This document shows, one piece after another, positions 62,077-64,000 of a DNA stretch of 64,000 nt. Under the pieces are notes generated by a model. It was not told the origin of the DNA and did no database searches. It saw nothing but the letters and a program-made list of their open reading frames with translations. Within the stretch, counting starts at the first letter, position 1; the number at the start of each line of letters is the position of its first letter. The DNA is from Gaiellasilicea sp963763755 (GTDB lineage: Bacteria; Actinomycetota; Thermoleophilia; Gaiellales; Gaiellaceae): NCBI GenBank assembly GCA_963763755.1, contig CAVXQE010000004.1, positions 186,001 to 250,000 of the forward strand. The letters are read 5' to 3'. The translations under genes were made by a program, and so were the position numbers.

Positions 62077-62686
62077 CTCAGCTCGTCCTCGAGCAGGTCC
62101 GCGAGCCGTGCGAGCGCGCTCCGAGTCCGCGTCTTGATCGTCCCCAGCGGGATGTCGAGGAATTCCGCGATCTCGCTTTGCGAGAGGCCGCCCCAGTAGG
62201 CGAGCTCGATCACCGGGCGCTCGTGCTCGGGCAGGTGCTCGAGCGCGCATGCACGCGCCAGGTGAGCCACGACGCCTCCGCGCGGTCGTCCGGACCTCCC
62301 TCGCCCGACGGCTCGTCGGGCGCCTCCATCGGCGGCTCGGGCCGTCGCCGCGCGCCGTCGACGATCGCGTTGCGGGCGACCGTGTAGAGCCAGGCGCCGC
62401 CGCGGCCCCGTTCCGGGTCGTAGCTCGAGGCCGAGCGCCAGATCGCGGCGAACGCATCCTGGAACGCGTCCTCTGCCCGGCCCCGGTCGCCGAGCCTGCG
62501 CAGCGCGAGACCGAGAACCGGCCGCGTATATCGCCGGTAGAGCTCCTCGAACGCGTCGCGATCGCCGTTGCCGACGCGCTCGATCAGTTCCCCGTCCGTC
62601 GGCTCTTCGCGCGGCACTCCCCTGATGCTTACGACTTCGCTCTCGTAAGGCAAGGAGGGGCGGTCGATGCTCATCGCTGCGGCCAT
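62073..62686 (-). CDS. ECF sigma factor (SigK-like), one frameshift
   Basis: About 205 residues. Region 2: DGELIERVGNGDRDAFEELY, AEDAFQDAFAAIWRSASSYD and AWLYTVARNAIVDGAR; region 4: HERPVIELAYWGGLSQSEIA, then EFLDIPLGTIKTRTRSALAR. Pairs with the RskA-like anti-sigma factor downstream. Frame changes near 62262. Start uncertain: ATG 62686 or ATG 62674. Follows the SDR gene by a few bases, so superoxide dismutase, SDR, sigma and anti-sigma may form one operon. Confidence 0.9.
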
Positions 62687-62695
62687 CCACACGGA

Positions 62696-63355
62696 CTACG
62701 CATTGCTGTTCCGCCCGGTTTGCAGCAGACGGCCTCCGTCGACGACGATCGTGGTCCCGGTGACGAAGTGTGCACCGGTGAGATAGAGGATTGCGTCGGT
62801 GACGTCGTCCGGCGAGCCGATGCGGTCGAGCACCGTCTCGGCTGCTCGCCGCTCTTCCTGTTCCGGCTCGACGGCGACCGTGCCCGGGGCGACGCCGCAG
62901 ACCCGCACCTCGGGCGCGAGCGCTCGCGCGAGCACGCGCGTCAGCATCGCCTGGCCGGCCTTCGCCGCACAGTGCGCCGCGAACGACGGCCACGGCTGGT
63001 AGCCCGCGACGTCTTCGACCATGACCACGAGCCCGCCGCTTTCGCGCAGGTGCGGTGCGGCCGCCTGGGTGACGAAGAAGCTTCCCTTGACCGTCGCTCC
63101 GAGCGCAGCGTCGACGTCCTCCTCCGTGACGTCCTCGAAGCGCTTCGGCTCGAATCCGGACGACGCGCCGTTGACGACGACGTCCAGGCCTCCGAGCTCG
63201 GCGACCGCTCGCTCGACGAGCGCCCTCGCCTCGTCCGCGCGAGAGAGGTCGCCGTCGCGGCTTCCTGCGGCGACCACCTGCCATCCCTCGCTCCGTAAAC
63301 GCTCGGCAACCGCGGCGCCGAGCTTGCCGGTGCCGCCGGTGATGAGCGCCCTCAC
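62696..63355 (-). CDS. Short-chain dehydrogenase/reductase with His at the catalytic Tyr position
   Basis: 219 residues. NAD(P) motif ALITGGTGKLGAAVAERL, VVVNGASSG, and VRVCGVAPGTVAVEP. The active-site segment reads FAAHCAAKAGQ: the lysine is kept but the usual tyrosine four residues before it is histidine. Activity may be altered. Substrate unknown; neighbours are superoxide dismutase and an ECF sigma factor. Confidence 0.85.
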   Translation of the reverse strand: MRALITGGTGKLGAAVAERLRSEGWQVVAAGSRDGDLSRADEARALVERAVAELGGLDVVVNGASSGFEPKRFEDVTEEDVDAALGATVKGSFFVTQAAAPHLRESGGLVVMVEDVAGYQPWPSFAAHCAAKAGQAMLTRVLARALAPEVRVCGVAPGTVAVEPEQEERRAAETVLDRIGSPDDVTDAILYLTGAHFVTGTTIVVDGGRLLQTGRNSNA

Positions 63356-63358
63356 GAC

Positions 63359-63976
63359 CTACCCCGGCCGCTTGTCCGCAGCTTCGAAGCGGCGGCCGAC
63401 CTCGGCCCAGTTGACGACGTTCCACCAGGCCGCAAGGTAGTCAGGGCGACGGTTCTGGTAGTTGAGGTAGTAGGCGTGCTCCCAGACGTCGATGCCGAGG
63501 AGCGGCTCGTCGCTCTCGAGCAGCGGGCTGTCCTGGTTCGGCGTCGACTTGACGGCGAGACCGGTGCCGTCGTAGACCAGCCAGGTCCAGCCGCTGCCGA
63601 AGCGCTTGACGCCGCCGTCGTTGATCACGGTCTTGAGCTCCTCGGTCGAGCCCCAGAGATCGTCGATCGCCGCCTTCAGGTCGCCCTCGGGCTCGCCGCC
63701 GCCGTCCGGGCTCATGATCGTCCAGAAGAGGCTGTGATTCGCGTGGCCGCCGGCGTTGTTCCGCACTGCGGCCTGGATCGCGTCGGGCATCGCGGCGAGG
63801 CTCGCGAGCACCGACTCGACGTTGTTGCCGGCCCACTCGGTTCCCTCGAGGGCCTTGTTCGCGTTGTCGACGTACGCCTGATGATGCTTGGAGTGGTGGA
63901 TCTCCATCGTGCGCGCATCGATCGTCGGCTCGAGCGCGTCGTACGCGTAGGGAAGGTCAGGGAGAGTGAACGGCAT
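63359..63976 (-). CDS. sodA: Fe/Mn superoxide dismutase
   Basis: 205 residues, intact. Metal ligands His27 (TMEIHHSKHHQAY), the histidine in NAGGHANHSLFW, and Asp/His in LLGIDVWEHAYYLNY. Whether Fe or Mn is used cannot be settled. GAAGGAG seven bases before ATG 63976. An aerobic enzyme, in keeping with an oxygen-respiring or oxygen-exposed life despite the corrinoid methyl-transfer genes. Confidence 0.96.
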   Translation of the reverse strand: MPFTLPDLPYAYDALEPTIDARTMEIHHSKHHQAYVDNANKALEGTEWAGNNVESVLASLAAMPDAIQAAVRNNAGGHANHSLFWTIMSPDGGGEPEGDLKAAIDDLWGSTEELKTVINDGGVKRFGSGWTWLVYDGTGLAVKSTPNQDSPLLESDEPLLGIDVWEHAYYLNYQNRRPDYLAAWWNVVNWAEVGRRFEAADKRPG

Positions 63977-64000
63977 GCGCGACTCCTTCGTCTCGGCAAC

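Noticed and set aside
1..64000. Programmed frameshifting as explanation of the broken genes
   Set aside because: Breaks occur at unrelated sequences, in both directions, and in many housekeeping genes; no common slippery site or pseudoknot was seen.
1..64000. CRISPR arrays, tRNA/rRNA genes, IS elements, integrase or attachment sites
   Set aside because: No regularly spaced direct repeats, no CCA-ended cloverleaf-like segment, no transposase or integrase motifs were found by eye; intergenic gaps are mostly too short.

Overview
The window is high-GC, gene-dense DNA with many GTG/TTG (perhaps some CTG) starts, four-base stop/start overlaps and several apparently leaderless promoters. Gene content (long-form HisG with a TrpR-family regulator, GTG-rich operons, collagen-like secreted protein, several ECF sigma factors, SigK/RskA-like pair, DUF6766 protein) suggests a free-living, high-GC Gram-positive bacterium. 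My best guess is an actinobacterium of the Thermoleophilia (Gaiellales/Solirubrobacterales). This is inference from gene content, not a phylogeny. More than 40 coding frames break by one base while homology continues in another frame, so the sequence looks like an indel-rich (long-read or metagenome) assembly rather than a genome full of pseudogenes. Gene borders below follow the reconstructed genes, not single open frames.

Layout. 1-3176 (-): leuA, leuB, ilvB (branched-chain amino acids). 3567-5574: HxlR regulator, threonine synthase, CysO-like sulfur carrier. 5582-12095: histidine biosynthesis, with hisA divergent from hisR-hisG-hisD-hisCB-hisH-hisF-hisIE around a tandem TAGCAT operator; hisC and hisB are fused. 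12151-13958 (+): small membrane protein, ApbE flavin transferase, ferric-reductase-like membrane protein. 13727-19703 (-): an unusual set: a 934-residue protein of 29-residue helical repeats ending in an HELGH metallopeptidase, a C25/caspase-like protease, an acyl carrier protein, a ketoacyl synthase and a ketosynthase-like protein without the active cysteine. 19791-28293: DUF309, an ECF sigma factor fused to zinc-finger/membrane/Ig-like/CARDB domains, a collagen-like secreted protein and assorted redox and housekeeping genes.

28321-47799 is the metabolic core. From an IclR gene at 39517 a leftward operon encodes a corrinoid protein, MetV, MetF, methyl-THF:corrinoid methyltransferase, RACo-type corrinoid activator, DUF1638 protein, dimethylglycine/sarcosine dehydrogenase-like protein and ETF beta/alpha. 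Divergently (+) lie an MttB-family methyltransferase, an iron alcohol dehydrogenase, an aldehyde dehydrogenase and a glycine betaine/choline ABC transporter. Together they predict uptake of choline/betaine, oxidation of choline to betaine, corrinoid-dependent removal of the first methyl, flavin/ETF-dependent removal of the others, and entry of C1 units into the folate pool. Fhs and FchA at 56405-58601 could finish C1 oxidation.

47838-56405 holds a DMT transporter, a HAD phosphatase, a glycerophosphodiesterase, a PotABCD-like ABC transporter, a PHP phosphoesterase and GlpD. 58598-63976 holds a DUF6766 membrane protein, a cold-shock gene with an RNA hairpin covering its ribosome binding site, DUF72, ThyX, a VOC protein, an ECF sigma/anti-sigma pair, an SDR and superoxide dismutase. 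I saw no tRNA, rRNA, CRISPR array, transposon or prophage.
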